This document shows, piece after piece, positions 50,129 through 58,586 of a stretch of DNA of 64,000 nt. Origin of the DNA: JAWKVD01 sp041398225 (GTDB lineage Bacteria > Pseudomonadota > Alphaproteobacteria > Caulobacterales > Hyphomonadaceae); contig JAWKVD010000015.1 of the NCBI GenBank assembly GCA_041398225.1, forward strand, positions 39,860 to 103,859. Reading direction: 5' to 3'. The translations under genes and the position numbers were made by a program. The notes beneath the pieces were generated by a model that did no database searches, was not told the origin of the DNA, and saw only the letters and a program-made list of their open reading frames with translations. Position 1 is the first letter of the stretch, and every line of letters starts with the position of its first letter.

Positions 50129-53041
50129 GTGAGAGTTGATTCCCTAGTCGGACGGCCGCCCCAGACATCGCACGACAAACCGCGCTCGCACGATGCCGCG
50201 ACGGAAAGCGTGTCGGGCGCGCCACATATTTCTGAACCCGCAAAGAATTTTCATGGGCGACTGGGGGAAGCGCGTTCGCAGCCTGTCATCCCCGTCAGAA
50301 CCGGCGGAGTCCCGCTCAGGGCGTACCGGCCGGCAAACCAGAAGGGAGGGAACGGGCTGCCGCTGTTACGGGCGGTCATATGGAGCGGAGCGCTTGCGTT
50401 CACGCCCATACTGACAGCCTCGCCGGCGAGCGCCCAGCAGGTTCTACAGCAGGCTGCCTACGACATTCGTATCGAGGCCGGCACCCTTGCCGATGCACTC
50501 GTCGAATTGGCGCGGCAGACCAATGTGAAACTGTTGTTTCCCTACGAATTGGCGAGCGCGACGACGGTTCAACCGTTGTCAGGCCGGTACACATTTGAGG
50601 ACGCCCTGACAGCGCTGCTTCAGGGCACGGGTTTCTCCGGCGGACTTGTCCGGGAGGGGGTCGCGCGAGTGACCCCTCCGGCCAGGATAAACCAGAGGGA
50701 AGAAACCGTGTCGCCCAAGACCAAAGCATCCATCCTCACCGGCGTTTCCACGCTTGTCATGGGCGCCTTCAGCGCGCCCTCCTATGCTCAGGAGGCGGCT
50801 GTTGCGCCGCAGCGTGACGTTGTCGTCGTGACCGCCCAGCGCCGCGAACAGGATCTTCAGGAAGTTCCGTTGTCCGTGTCGGCGTTCTCGTCCGAAGAGC
50901 TTGAAGATATCGGCGTCGCCGAGCTCACAGAGGTCGGCAAGTTCACCCCCAACGTCACACTGGAAGTTTCGCGCGGTACGAACTCCACGCTCACGGCCTT
51001 TATTCGTGGCGTCGGTCAGCAGGACCCGGTCGGCGGGTTCGAGGCTGGCGTCGGCATCTACATCGACGATGTTTACCTGAACCGCCCGCAAGGCGCCGTG
51101 CTCGACGTGTTCGACATTGAGCGCATCGAGGTTCTGCGCGGCCCGCAAGGCACGCTGTATGGTCGCAACACGATCGGCGGCGCGGTGAAGTATGTGACCC
51201 GTCGACTCGCAAGCAAACCGGCCGGAAAATTCCGTCTTAGCGTCGGCGATTACGGGCGTCTCGAAGGCGTCGCGACGGCCTCCACGCCCTTGTCCGACAC
51301 CTTCCGTGTCGGCGCTTCGGTCGCTGGCCTGACGCACGACGGATACGGCGACAACCTCTATCTGAACGGCGTTGAGAACTACAACAAGGAGGTTGTCGCC
51401 GCGCGCGTCGCCGCCGAGTGGGATGCGTCCGATACGCTGCAATTCCGCTTCTCCGGGGACTACCTGCACGACACGTCCGATCCGCGTCAGGGCCATCGTC
51501 TGATTCCGGGTCAAATCTCCAACACGCCGGTGCTGGGCGACGTCTACGACACGCAGGCGGGACTCGCGCAACCCACCCAGGACCTGATCGCCAAGGGCGC
51601 GTCGCTTGTCGGCGAATGGGAAATCTCTGATTCCTGGACGCTGAAGAACATTCTCGCTTACCGTGAAGACGCTTCCTCCACTCCGATCGACTTCGACAGC
51701 CTGCCTGCGATCGACGTCGACGTGCCCGCGATCTACGAGAACGACCAGTTCTCCGAAGAGCTGCAACTGTTGTATTCCGGCGATCGCCTCAACGGCCTTG
51801 TCGGCGTCTACTATCTCGATGCGAATGCGCTCACCGCCTTCGACGTGGTGCTTGGAACGACCGGCGATCTGATCAGCCTGCCGGGTCTCAACGCGCAGAC
51901 CTATGGCGATGTGAATACCGACACCTGGTCGATCTTCGCGGACTTCACCTACGACATCACCGACACCGTCTCCCTGACGCTGGGCGGGCGCTACACCAAC
52001 GATACGCGCAGCTCCGAGGTTCTGCGCCGGACCTTCATTGGCGGCTACTCTCCGCTGTTCGGCGGAACGGCGGTGCCGATCGCGACGACCTCGAACTTCA
52101 ACGGCGAGAAGGAATTCACCGACTTCTCACCGCGTTTCTCCGTGGCTTGGGAAGCGGCGCCGGAGCAGAATCTCTACTTCACCTATGGCCAGGGCTTCAA
52201 AGGCGGCGGCTTCGACCCGCGCGGTCAAACCTCGGCGGCGCCGGACCTCGATCAGAACGGAACGGTCTCCGAGAAGGAGATCTTCGAATTCATGCAGTTC
52301 GATCCGGAGCAGGTCGACAGCTACGAGATCGGCTGGAAGGGGACCCACTTCAACGGTCGCGCCCAGACCAGCCTCGCGGCGTTCTACATGGACTATCAGG
52401 ACGTGCAGGTGCCGGGCTCCATCGGTGTCGACACCAACAATGACGGCATCAACGACACCTTCACCGGCGTCACCACCAACGCGGGCGCGGCGACCATCAA
52501 GGGCCTCGAGTTCGACGGCATGGTGCATGTCGGCGAAGACTGGATCACCTCCGGCGACGCGCTCGATTTCACGACCTCGATTGGCTACATCGACGCCAAG
52601 TATGACGAGTTCGTCGATGCGTTCGGCGTCAACGTCGCCGATCAGCGGGTGTTCCAGAACACGCCGGAATGGACCGCCAGCGGACGCCTCTCCTATGTGG
52701 CGCCGGTGGGGTGGTTCGGCTCCACGGGCACGTTCAGCATCATCGGGTCGGGATCCTATCGCGGCGACTCCAGCCAGTTTGAAGCGCCCAACCCGTATCT
52801 CGATCAGGAAGCCTACACGTTGTGGGATCTCTCCATGGTCTATCGCAACGACAATGGATGGAGCCTCGGTCTGCACGGCAAGAACCTGACCGACGAGGAA
52901 TACAAGGTCGCGGGCTATAACTTCGTCAGCATCAATCCGGCGACGAACGTGATTACGCCCACGCTTGGCCTCGAAGGTACGCTGACGGCGTTCTACGGCG
53001 ATCCGCGCACCCTGACGCTGACGCTCGGTTACGAGTTCTAA
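50129..53041 (+). CDS. STN-containing TonB-dependent receptor with an apparent internal second signal peptide
   Basis: A 970-residue frame. A long basic N-region precedes a signal peptide (LLRAVIWSGALAFTPILTAS, cleavage near ASAQ at ~103). An STN domain follows (about 108–185; YDIRIEAGTLADALVELARQ). Then, at about 196–222, comes another typical signal peptide (VSPKTKASILTGVSTLVMGA … SYAQ), the TonB box (RDVVVVTAQRREQ), plug (NSTLTAFIRGVGQQDPVGGF, IEVLRGPQGTLYGRNTIGGA) and barrel ending TLTLGYEF. The second signal starts at a GTG (50708) with AGAGGGAAG upstream, so a separate receptor without STN could also be made. The start of the long form is uncertain (GTG 50129 or GTG 50210). It completes the second FecI/FecR module. 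Confidence 0.88.
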   Translation: MRVDSLVGRPPQTSHDKPRSHDAATESVSGAPHISEPAKNFHGRLGEARSQPVIPVRTGGVPLRAYRPANQKGGNGLPLLRAVIWSGALAFTPILTASPASAQQVLQQAAYDIRIEAGTLADALVELARQTNVKLLFPYELASATTVQPLSGRYTFEDALTALLQGTGFSGGLVREGVARVTPPARINQREETVSPKTKASILTGVSTLVMGAFSAPSYAQEAAVAPQRDVVVVTAQRREQDLQEVPLSVSAFSSEELEDIGVAELTEVGKFTPNVTLEVSRGTNSTLTAFIRGVGQQDPVGGFEAGVGIYIDDVYLNRPQGAVLDVFDIERIEVLRGPQGTLYGRNTIGGAVKYVTRRLASKPAGKFRLSVGDYGRLEGVATASTPLSDTFRVGASVAGLTHDGYGDNLYLNGVENYNKEVVAARVAAEWDASDTLQFRFSGDYLHDTSDPRQGHRLIPGQISNTPVLGDVYDTQAGLAQPTQDLIAKGASLVGEWEISDSWTLKNILAYREDASSTPIDFDSLPAIDVDVPAIYENDQFSEELQLLYSGDRLNGLVGVYYLDANALTAFDVVLGTTGDLISLPGLNAQTYGDVNTDTWSIFADFTYDITDTVSLTLGGRYTNDTRSSEVLRRTFIGGYSPLFGGTAVPIATTSNFNGEKEFTDFSPRFSVAWEAAPEQNLYFTYGQGFKGGGFDPRGQTSAAPDLDQNGTVSEKEIFEFMQFDPEQVDSYEIGWKGTHFNGRAQTSLAAFYMDYQDVQVPGSIGVDTNNDGINDTFTGVTTNAGAATIKGLEFDGMVHVGEDWITSGDALDFTTSIGYIDAKYDEFVDAFGVNVADQRVFQNTPEWTASGRLSYVAPVGWFGSTGTFSIIGSGSYRGDSSQFEAPNPYLDQEAYTLWDLSMVYRNDNGWSLGLHGKNLTDEEYKVAGYNFVSINPATNVITPTLGLEGTLTAFYGDPRTLTLTLGYEF

Positions 53042-53142
53042 TATCTCCCCCGTGCGTCCGGTTGCATGCCCGGACGCATCTCCTCGAGCCGCCCGGGCGT
53101 AGCAACGTGCGGGCGGCTCTTTCCCTGTCCAGGAGGAAGGCG

Positions 53143-54429
53143 ATGACAACCGGGGTCGAGACGGAGCGCGAGGGTTCCGCGGTGCGATCACGCGCATACG
53201 TTCTGATCGTGCTGACGCTGGTCTACGCCTTCAACCATATCGATCGTCAGGTTCTTCTGATCCTGCTCGAACCGATCAAGGCCGAACTTCACCTGCGCGA
53301 CAGCGATCTGGGCCTGATCACCGGCATCGGATTTGCTGCCGTCTACGCAACGCTGGGCATCCCGGTTGCGCTTTGGGCCGACAGAGGCGTTCGGCGCGAT
53401 ATCGTCGCTCTTTCATTGGCGGTCTGGTCGTTCATGACCGTCCTCTCGGGGCTGGCGCACAACTTCATTCAGCTCCTTGGCGCACGCATGGGAGTGGGAG
53501 TGGGGGAGGCCGGCGGCACGCCTCCGGCCACCTCGATGATCGCGGACCTCTATCCGCCGCATCAGCGCGCGACAGCGCTTGGCATCTACACGCTGGGCAT
53601 CGGTCTGGGCATTCTCGCCGGCTTCCCGCTGGGCGGTTTCGTGTATGAACACTGGGGATGGCGGGCCGCCTTCTTCGTCGCGGGAGCGCCCGGACTTCTT
53701 CTGGCGGTGATTGTGCGCCTGACTGTCGCCGAACCGCCGCGTGGCGCTCGACAGGCGCAGGATGTCCCAAGCATAGGAGAGACGTTCCGCTTCATGCTCA
53801 GCCAGCCTTCATTCCTCTGGCTGCTGGCCGGATGCATGTTGATATGCGTTTCCGCCAACGCGTTCCTGGCGTGGACCTCGCCGCTCCTGATCCGCACATA
53901 CGCCGCCAGCGTCGGCGAGGTCAGTTTGGCGCTCGGTCTTCTGGTGGGCGGTCTGGGCGGCGCCGGAGCGGTGATCCTTGGGGCGGTGTGTGACCGACTT
54001 TCGAAGAAGGATCTGCGGTGGCGGCCGTGGATGATCCTGATTTGCGCCGTCATCGGTCTTCCGTTCGCGTGGGGGTTTCTCCATGCCGCGTCGTTGCGGG
54101 AAGCATATATCTGGAATGTGGTCCCCAGTTTCATTGGTCTGATCTACGCGAGCATCGCCTACACGGCGGCGCAGGAACTTGTGGGGGCAAGAATGCGGGC
54201 GACTGCAAGCGCCTTCACTCTGTTCTGTCTGACGTTGCTGGGCATTGGGGGAGGCCCGACGATCGCGGGCTTTCTGTCGGAATTCTTCGCGGATCGCGGC
54301 TCTGACGCGCCGTTGCGAGAAGCGCTTCAGGTCATGCTCCTGTTCAACGCCCTAAGCGTGGTGTGCCTTTTGTTCGCAAGCTTCACCTATCGCCGGGATG
54401 TGGAGCGTGCGCGAGCGCAGGCTGCCTGA
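53143..54429 (+). CDS. MFS transporter, spinster-like family
   Basis: A 428-residue, 12-helix transporter. The ATG at 53143 follows AGGAGG and is preferred to an upstream in-frame start. N-terminal signatures: VLTLVYAFNHIDRQVLLILL, PVALWADRGVRRDIVAL and RMGVGVGEAGGTPPATSMIA. It is related to the MFS protein at 38960–40342. It lies about 100 bp after the receptor on the same strand and could carry the imported ligand across the inner membrane. The substrate is unknown. Confidence 0.9.
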   Translation: MTTGVETEREGSAVRSRAYVLIVLTLVYAFNHIDRQVLLILLEPIKAELHLRDSDLGLITGIGFAAVYATLGIPVALWADRGVRRDIVALSLAVWSFMTVLSGLAHNFIQLLGARMGVGVGEAGGTPPATSMIADLYPPHQRATALGIYTLGIGLGILAGFPLGGFVYEHWGWRAAFFVAGAPGLLLAVIVRLTVAEPPRGARQAQDVPSIGETFRFMLSQPSFLWLLAGCMLICVSANAFLAWTSPLLIRTYAASVGEVSLALGLLVGGLGGAGAVILGAVCDRLSKKDLRWRPWMILICAVIGLPFAWGFLHAASLREAYIWNVVPSFIGLIYASIAYTAAQELVGARMRATASAFTLFCLTLLGIGGGPTIAGFLSEFFADRGSDAPLREALQVMLLFNALSVVCLLFASFTYRRDVERARAQAA

Positions 54430-54524
54430 TCGTCGCGTCAGGCTTACGCGATCCGCCAATCCAGAGGTTGAACCGCGGGCCGAACGGTAGGAGGGTCGGG
54501 CCTCAGCAACCCTCGAGGCCTTCC

Positions 54525-55196
54525 ATGCCCAAAACCATCCGGATCGACTTTGTGTCGGATGTCGTCTGCCCGTGGTGCGTCATCGGTTTGCGCACGCTTA
54601 AGCTGGCGCTCGACAAGCTGGAAGGCGAGGTGACGGCCGAGATCCATTTCCAGCCGTTCGAATTGAATCCGGGTATGCCGCCGGAAGGGCAGAACACGAC
54701 TGAGCACGTTCAGGAGAAATATGGTTCCAGCGAGGAACGCTCCGCGCAGGTGCGGGAGATCATCCGCATGAACGGCGAGGCGCTGGGGTTCACCTTCAAC
54801 TACGGACCCGAGAGCCGGATCTGGAACACGTTCGACGCCCATCGCTTGCTGCATTGGGCGGGCCTGAAGGGACAAGGGCGACAGCTGAAACTGAAGGAGG
54901 CGCTTTTCAAGGCGTGCTTCACCGAACAGCTCAACATGTCAGATCATCAGGTTCTGGCGGAGACGGCGGCCTTGGTCGGCCTCCCCAAGGCCGAGGCCGC
55001 GCGAGTGCTTGCGGAAGGCATCTACGCTGACGAGGTGCGCTCGGAGGAGGCCCGCTGGCGCGAGATGGGAATCCAGGCGGTGCCGTCTGTCATCTTCGAA
55101 CAGCGCTGGCTGGTGCAAGGCGGGCAGCCGCCGGAAACCTTCGAGCAGGCGATCCGCCAGATTGTGTCAGGCGAGGCCCAGGCCGCCGAAGCCTAG
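54525..55196 (+). CDS. DsbA-family oxidoreductase, FrnE-like
   Basis: A 223-residue thioredoxin-fold protein. The ATG at 54525 gives the family's normal start (MPKTIRIDFVSDVVCPWC). The active-site pair CPWC is at residues 14–17; the insert domain has GFTFNYGPESRIWNTFDAHR, and the cis-Pro loop is GIQAVPSVIF. These are the marks of FrnE/2-hydroxychromene-2-carboxylate-isomerase-like DsbA proteins. No signal peptide is present, so it is cytoplasmic. It is encoded about 95 bp after the MFS gene. Possible roles include thiol-disulfide protection or glutathione-linked isomerisation. Confidence 0.9.
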   Translation: MPKTIRIDFVSDVVCPWCVIGLRTLKLALDKLEGEVTAEIHFQPFELNPGMPPEGQNTTEHVQEKYGSSEERSAQVREIIRMNGEALGFTFNYGPESRIWNTFDAHRLLHWAGLKGQGRQLKLKEALFKACFTEQLNMSDHQVLAETAALVGLPKAEAARVLAEGIYADEVRSEEARWREMGIQAVPSVIFEQRWLVQGGQPPETFEQAIRQIVSGEAQAAEA

Positions 55197-55228
55197 GCCG
55201 CAGAAGCCAGGCCGTTTCGCTGGGCGCG

Positions 55229-56845
55229 TCAGGCGGCCGACTTGGCGCGCACCCGGCAGTGTTCCAGTTCTTCCTTCGACAGCGCGCGTACGCGGCTGAT
55301 CTCGCTGATCAGGTCCCGTTCGGCCAGCGGTTTCGAAAGATACCCGGTCATGCCCAGGTTGAGATAGCGTTCGCGATCGCCGCTCATCGCGTCGGCGGTC
55401 AGGGCGATGACCGGAATATCCGACCATTCGTCGTCCGAGTTCCGGATCTCCGCGATCGTCGCCAATCCGTCCATCACCGGCATATGCACGTCCAGCAGAA
55501 CGACGTCGAACGGCTCCCCGTGAAGCGCGGTCATCGCCTCGCGTCCGTTGCTGGCCTCGACAATGCGCATGTTGAACGGGCGCAGGAACAGCGTCGCGAC
55601 CTGACGATTGATCGGGTGATCGTCGACCAGCAACACGCGCAGGTGTTGCGAGCGCAAATTGCTGCGTTGCGCGTCGTCGTCCTCGTCGCCGCTTTGGCTG
55701 GCGAGGCGGTAGCCGCCGCTGGGCTCGCAGGCGCGGAAGCTGAAGGTGAACTCCGAGCCGCGATCCGGCTCGCTCGTCACCGAGGTCTCGCCGCCCATCA
55801 TCTCCGCAAGCCGGCGCACGATCGAAAGACCGAGCCCGGTTCCGCCGAACTGTCTTGAGGTCGATTCATCGGCCTGAACGAATGGCCGGAACAGGCGGGC
55901 CATGGTGGCTTCATCCATCCCGAGCCCGGTGTCGGTCACGCGCACGCGGACAATGTAGTCGCCGCCGTCGAGCGGTTTGGCCGAGACGAACACCTCGACA
56001 CGGCCCTTGGATGTGAACTTGATGGCGTTGGAGACCAGGTTCGACACGCACTGGCGAACGCGCACCGAGTCGAAGTTCAGAACCGGCGGCAGTTCGGCGT
56101 CCAGACTGAGATTGAACTCAAGGCCCGCTTCTTCGGCCTTCGGTTTCCACAACCGATAGATGCGCCGCATCGTGTGGGCGAGATCGTTGTCCGACGGCAC
56201 GATAGAGAACTTGCCCGCCTCAATCTTGGAGAGATCGAGCACATCGTTCAGCAGCGCCATGAGATTGCGGCTTGAATCCAGGATCACGCCGACCTGTTCG
56301 TGCTGTTCTTTCGACAGGGCGCTCATCTCCAGCACCTGAGCCATGCCGAGAATGCCGTTCAGCGGCGTGCGGATTTCGTGGCTCATATTCGCAAGGAAGG
56401 CCGACTTCGCGTTCGACGCGGCGATGGCGTCCTTGCGCGCCCTGTCGAGTTCCTTTTGGCGCTGGCGGTCCTCGGTCACGTCCATCGAGATCGCGACGCG
56501 TCGCCCGCCCGACATTTTCTTGTACCGCACCTCGACCGTCTCGCCCTGCACGGTCGTCATATCGTGAGGTTCGCCGGAATCGGCGAGGGCGCTCAGGCGC
56601 TGCACATGGCCTTCGACGATCTCCGCGGAGGCCTCGGGCAGAAGGCGCCGCAAGCTGTATCGCAGCGCGTCCTCGAACGTCTGCGCGCCATGCAGCTCAT
56701 ATGCGTCGTAGAGGTGCGGGAAGCAGCGTCGCGATAGCGAGTTGTAGAGACGTGGCGGTCCGCTGGGTTCGAACACGCAAATGCCGGCAGGCAGGCACTC
56801 CAACGCTTCCGAGATCACAGGATCCATGTCTGGTCGTACAGGCAT
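55229..56845 (-). CDS. Hybrid sensor histidine kinase/response regulator
   Basis: A 538-residue protein from the ATG at 56845 (GGGGGAG ten bases upstream; a start at 56938 would add 31 residues). No membrane helix, so cytosolic. Order: PAS-like domain (about 8–125; ECLPAGICVFEPSG), HisKA with phospho-accepting His in FLANMSHEIRTPLNGILG, HATPase (NLVSNAIKF, DTGLGM, FGGTGLGLSIV), and a C-terminal receiver with phospho-Asp in VVLLDVHMPVMDG and the conserved Lys in LSKPL. It probably feeds a phosphorelay with an Hpt protein encoded elsewhere. The signal sensed by PAS is unknown. Confidence 0.92.
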   Translation of the reverse strand: MPVRPDMDPVISEALECLPAGICVFEPSGPPRLYNSLSRRCFPHLYDAYELHGAQTFEDALRYSLRRLLPEASAEIVEGHVQRLSALADSGEPHDMTTVQGETVEVRYKKMSGGRRVAISMDVTEDRQRQKELDRARKDAIAASNAKSAFLANMSHEIRTPLNGILGMAQVLEMSALSKEQHEQVGVILDSSRNLMALLNDVLDLSKIEAGKFSIVPSDNDLAHTMRRIYRLWKPKAEEAGLEFNLSLDAELPPVLNFDSVRVRQCVSNLVSNAIKFTSKGRVEVFVSAKPLDGGDYIVRVRVTDTGLGMDEATMARLFRPFVQADESTSRQFGGTGLGLSIVRRLAEMMGGETSVTSEPDRGSEFTFSFRACEPSGGYRLASQSGDEDDDAQRSNLRSQHLRVLLVDDHPINRQVATLFLRPFNMRIVEASNGREAMTALHGEPFDVVLLDVHMPVMDGLATIAEIRNSDDEWSDIPVIALTADAMSGDRERYLNLGMTGYLSKPLAERDLISEISRVRALSKEELEHCRVRAKSAA

Positions 56846-57182
56846 ATTATGACGTCTCCCCCTCGAAGCGGGCTTCTCCCGGTCCGTTTCGAGCGAGGCG
56901 GATAATGTCTGGGTATCCCTAATATTTCGCTTAGGCATCCGCCTTTAGGCGATGCCGATCGTGTCTTGCACACGGGATTCCGGTGCGAAAGCTTAGGAGG
57001 TGGTCGCGGCCGGGATCCGCGTCCAGGATCTGGCAGATGGCGGTCACGTTGATGGCTCAGGGCGCGTGGCCTGAATCACATCCATGGGTGTCGACGAACC
57101 GCCTGCGAGCGAACCGGAGACGCGTTTATCTAAGGGGTTTCTAAGGTGAACCGTGGCGTTCCGGCTAACCCCTTGAAAAGGC
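56846..57182. other. Intergenic region between sensor kinase and tRNA-Gly
   Basis: Holds the kinase promoter and the 3' flank of tRNA-Gly. An 8-bp inverted repeat, AAGGGGTT (57132–57139) and AACCCCTT (57167–57174), lies just downstream of the tRNA and may help end its transcript. No gene is seen. Confidence 0.5.
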
Positions 57183-57256
57183 TGGAGCGGGTAGTGGGAA
57201 TCGAACCCACGTATTCAGCTTGGAAGGCTGCTGCACTACCATTGTGCTATACCCGC
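57183..57256 (-). tRNA. tRNA-Gly (anticodon TCC)
   Basis: On the minus strand the sequence begins GCGGGTATAGCACAATGGTA, has the anticodon loop CTTCCAA (anticodon TCC), the T-arm GTGGGTTCGATTCCCAC and ends ACCCGCTCCA with the CCA encoded. The 7-bp acceptor stem GCGGGTA/TACCCGC pairs perfectly. It is 74 bases including CCA. Confidence 0.95.
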
Positions 57257-57340
57257 GCAGGCCGTGCCCGGCAGACCGCGCGAGATAGGCGAAAACGGTC
57301 GCCAAGTCCACACATCAACAACGCTTGAAGCGATCTCGGC

Positions 57341-58030
57341 TCAGGCGATCCGCCTGGAAAGATCGGCCGTGATCGCCGCGAACACGTTCTCGAACATGTC
57401 TTCGGTCAGGCGACCGGTGTTCGTGTTGTAGCGCGAGCAGTGATAGCTGTCGTGGAAGGCGAGGGGACCGTTCGGTCCGTCGATCACGTATCGGAGGGCG
57501 TGGCCGAACGGGTAGTCGGCCAGCCGGGCGCCCAGAGCCCGGATCGTGGAATCGTGGGCGATCCGGCCCAGCACCAGGATCGCCTTCAGCCGGGGCAGTC
57601 CGGCGATCCGCGCGGCGAGGAACGGCCGGCAGGCGACAATTTCCGCGCCGGTCGGCTTGTTTTCTGGCGGCAGGCAGCGAACTGCGTTGGAAATCATGGT
57701 CTTTTTCAGCTTCAGCCCATCGCCCGGGTCGGATCGATAGGTCCCGGACGACAGGCCGAACTTGTTTAGCGTCGCGTACAGCAGGTCGCCCGCATAGTCG
57801 CCGGTGAAGGGGCGGCCGGTCCGGTTGGCCCCGTTCATTCCCGGCGCGAGGCCCACGATCAGCAGCTCCGCGGTGTCCGTCCCGAACGAAGGCACAGGCG
57901 CGTTGTGCCAGTCCGGGTGGACCGCCCGGTTGGCGGCGCGAAACGCTGCGAGACGCGGACACAAAGCGCAGTCCAGCGGGGCTTCGGCCGGGACGGGGCT
58001 TCCCGCGGCGGAGGCGGAACGGGCTGACAT
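57341..58030 (-). CDS. Uracil-DNA glycosylase, type 5 (UDGb)-like
   Basis: A 229-residue Fe–S-type glycosylase. Cysteines likely to bind the cluster: CALC (21–24), the Cys of SNAVRCLPP and VACRPF. The active-site motif GLAPGMNGANRTGRPFTGD corresponds to the family-5 GLAPxxHGANRTGRPFTGD, with Asn where many members have His. The second motif is seen as HDSYHCSRYNTNTGRLT, longer and different from the usual H-P-S-x-R-N-T. It should remove uracil or other deaminated bases from DNA. The gene is monocistronic, between tRNA-Gly and rpoZ (divergent). Confidence 0.88.
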   Translation of the reverse strand: MSARSASAAGSPVPAEAPLDCALCPRLAAFRAANRAVHPDWHNAPVPSFGTDTAELLIVGLAPGMNGANRTGRPFTGDYAGDLLYATLNKFGLSSGTYRSDPGDGLKLKKTMISNAVRCLPPENKPTGAEIVACRPFLAARIAGLPRLKAILVLGRIAHDSTIRALGARLADYPFGHALRYVIDGPNGPLAFHDSYHCSRYNTNTGRLTEDMFENVFAAITADLSRRIA

Positions 58031-58222
58031 TACAGAGGTTTCTCCCGCGTCGGGCGGCGCCCGGACGGGGCCAGGGCAGGCTGTTTGGTGGGAATTAGGA
58101 TGAATGCCGGGTGGCCGTAAACACGAGGCGCCCCTATATGCGGTGCGAAATCGCGGAAACGGCCAGAAATGTTGCGGCCGCGAAGCTGTTCATGTATTCA
58201 GGCGGTTTACTGGGAGATTTGA

Positions 58223-58573
58223 ATGGCACGAGTCACCGTCGAGGATTGCGTCGAGAAGGTTCCGAACCGCTTTCAGCTGGTTCTTCTCGCTGCGCACCGC
58301 GCCCGGCTCATCCGCCAGGGTTCGCCCCTGACCATCGACCGCGACCGGGACAAGGATCCGGTGGTCGCCCTGCGTGAAATCGCCGGCGAGTCGATCGATC
58401 TGGAGACGGTCCGCGACAGCCTGGTCGCCGACCTGCAGGAGATCCGTCCGAGCGAGGAGACCGAGCGCGAGGCCGACCAGAAGGCTCTGGCCGCCGCCCC
58501 GACGTCTTCGGAAGAAGACGTGCTGAAGGCCTACCAGGTCGAGATGGAGTCCGCCCGCGAAGAGCGCTTCTAG
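58223..58573 (+). CDS. rpoZ: DNA-directed RNA polymerase omega subunit
   Basis: A 116-residue protein with the standard omega N-terminus: MARVTVEDCVEKVPNRFQLV, then AAHRARLIRQGSPLTIDRDRDK and VVALREIAGESID. GGGAG precedes the ATG. Omega stabilises the beta' subunit and affects ppGpp response. It lies 13 bp before the rel/spoT gene, the usual arrangement linking polymerase and the stringent response. The acidic tail beyond residue 70 is longer than in E. coli but normal for alphaproteobacteria. Confidence 0.96.
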   Translation: MARVTVEDCVEKVPNRFQLVLLAAHRARLIRQGSPLTIDRDRDKDPVVALREIAGESIDLETVRDSLVADLQEIRPSEETEREADQKALAAAPTSSEEDVLKAYQVEMESAREERF

Positions 58574-58586
58574 CGGAGGAAACCCC

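Noticed and set aside
50121..50145. Possible FecI-type promoter (GGAAAT … TCCCT) before the second STN receptor
   Set aside because: The spacer is about 14 bp rather than the ~17 bp expected, and the consensus for this sigma factor is not known.
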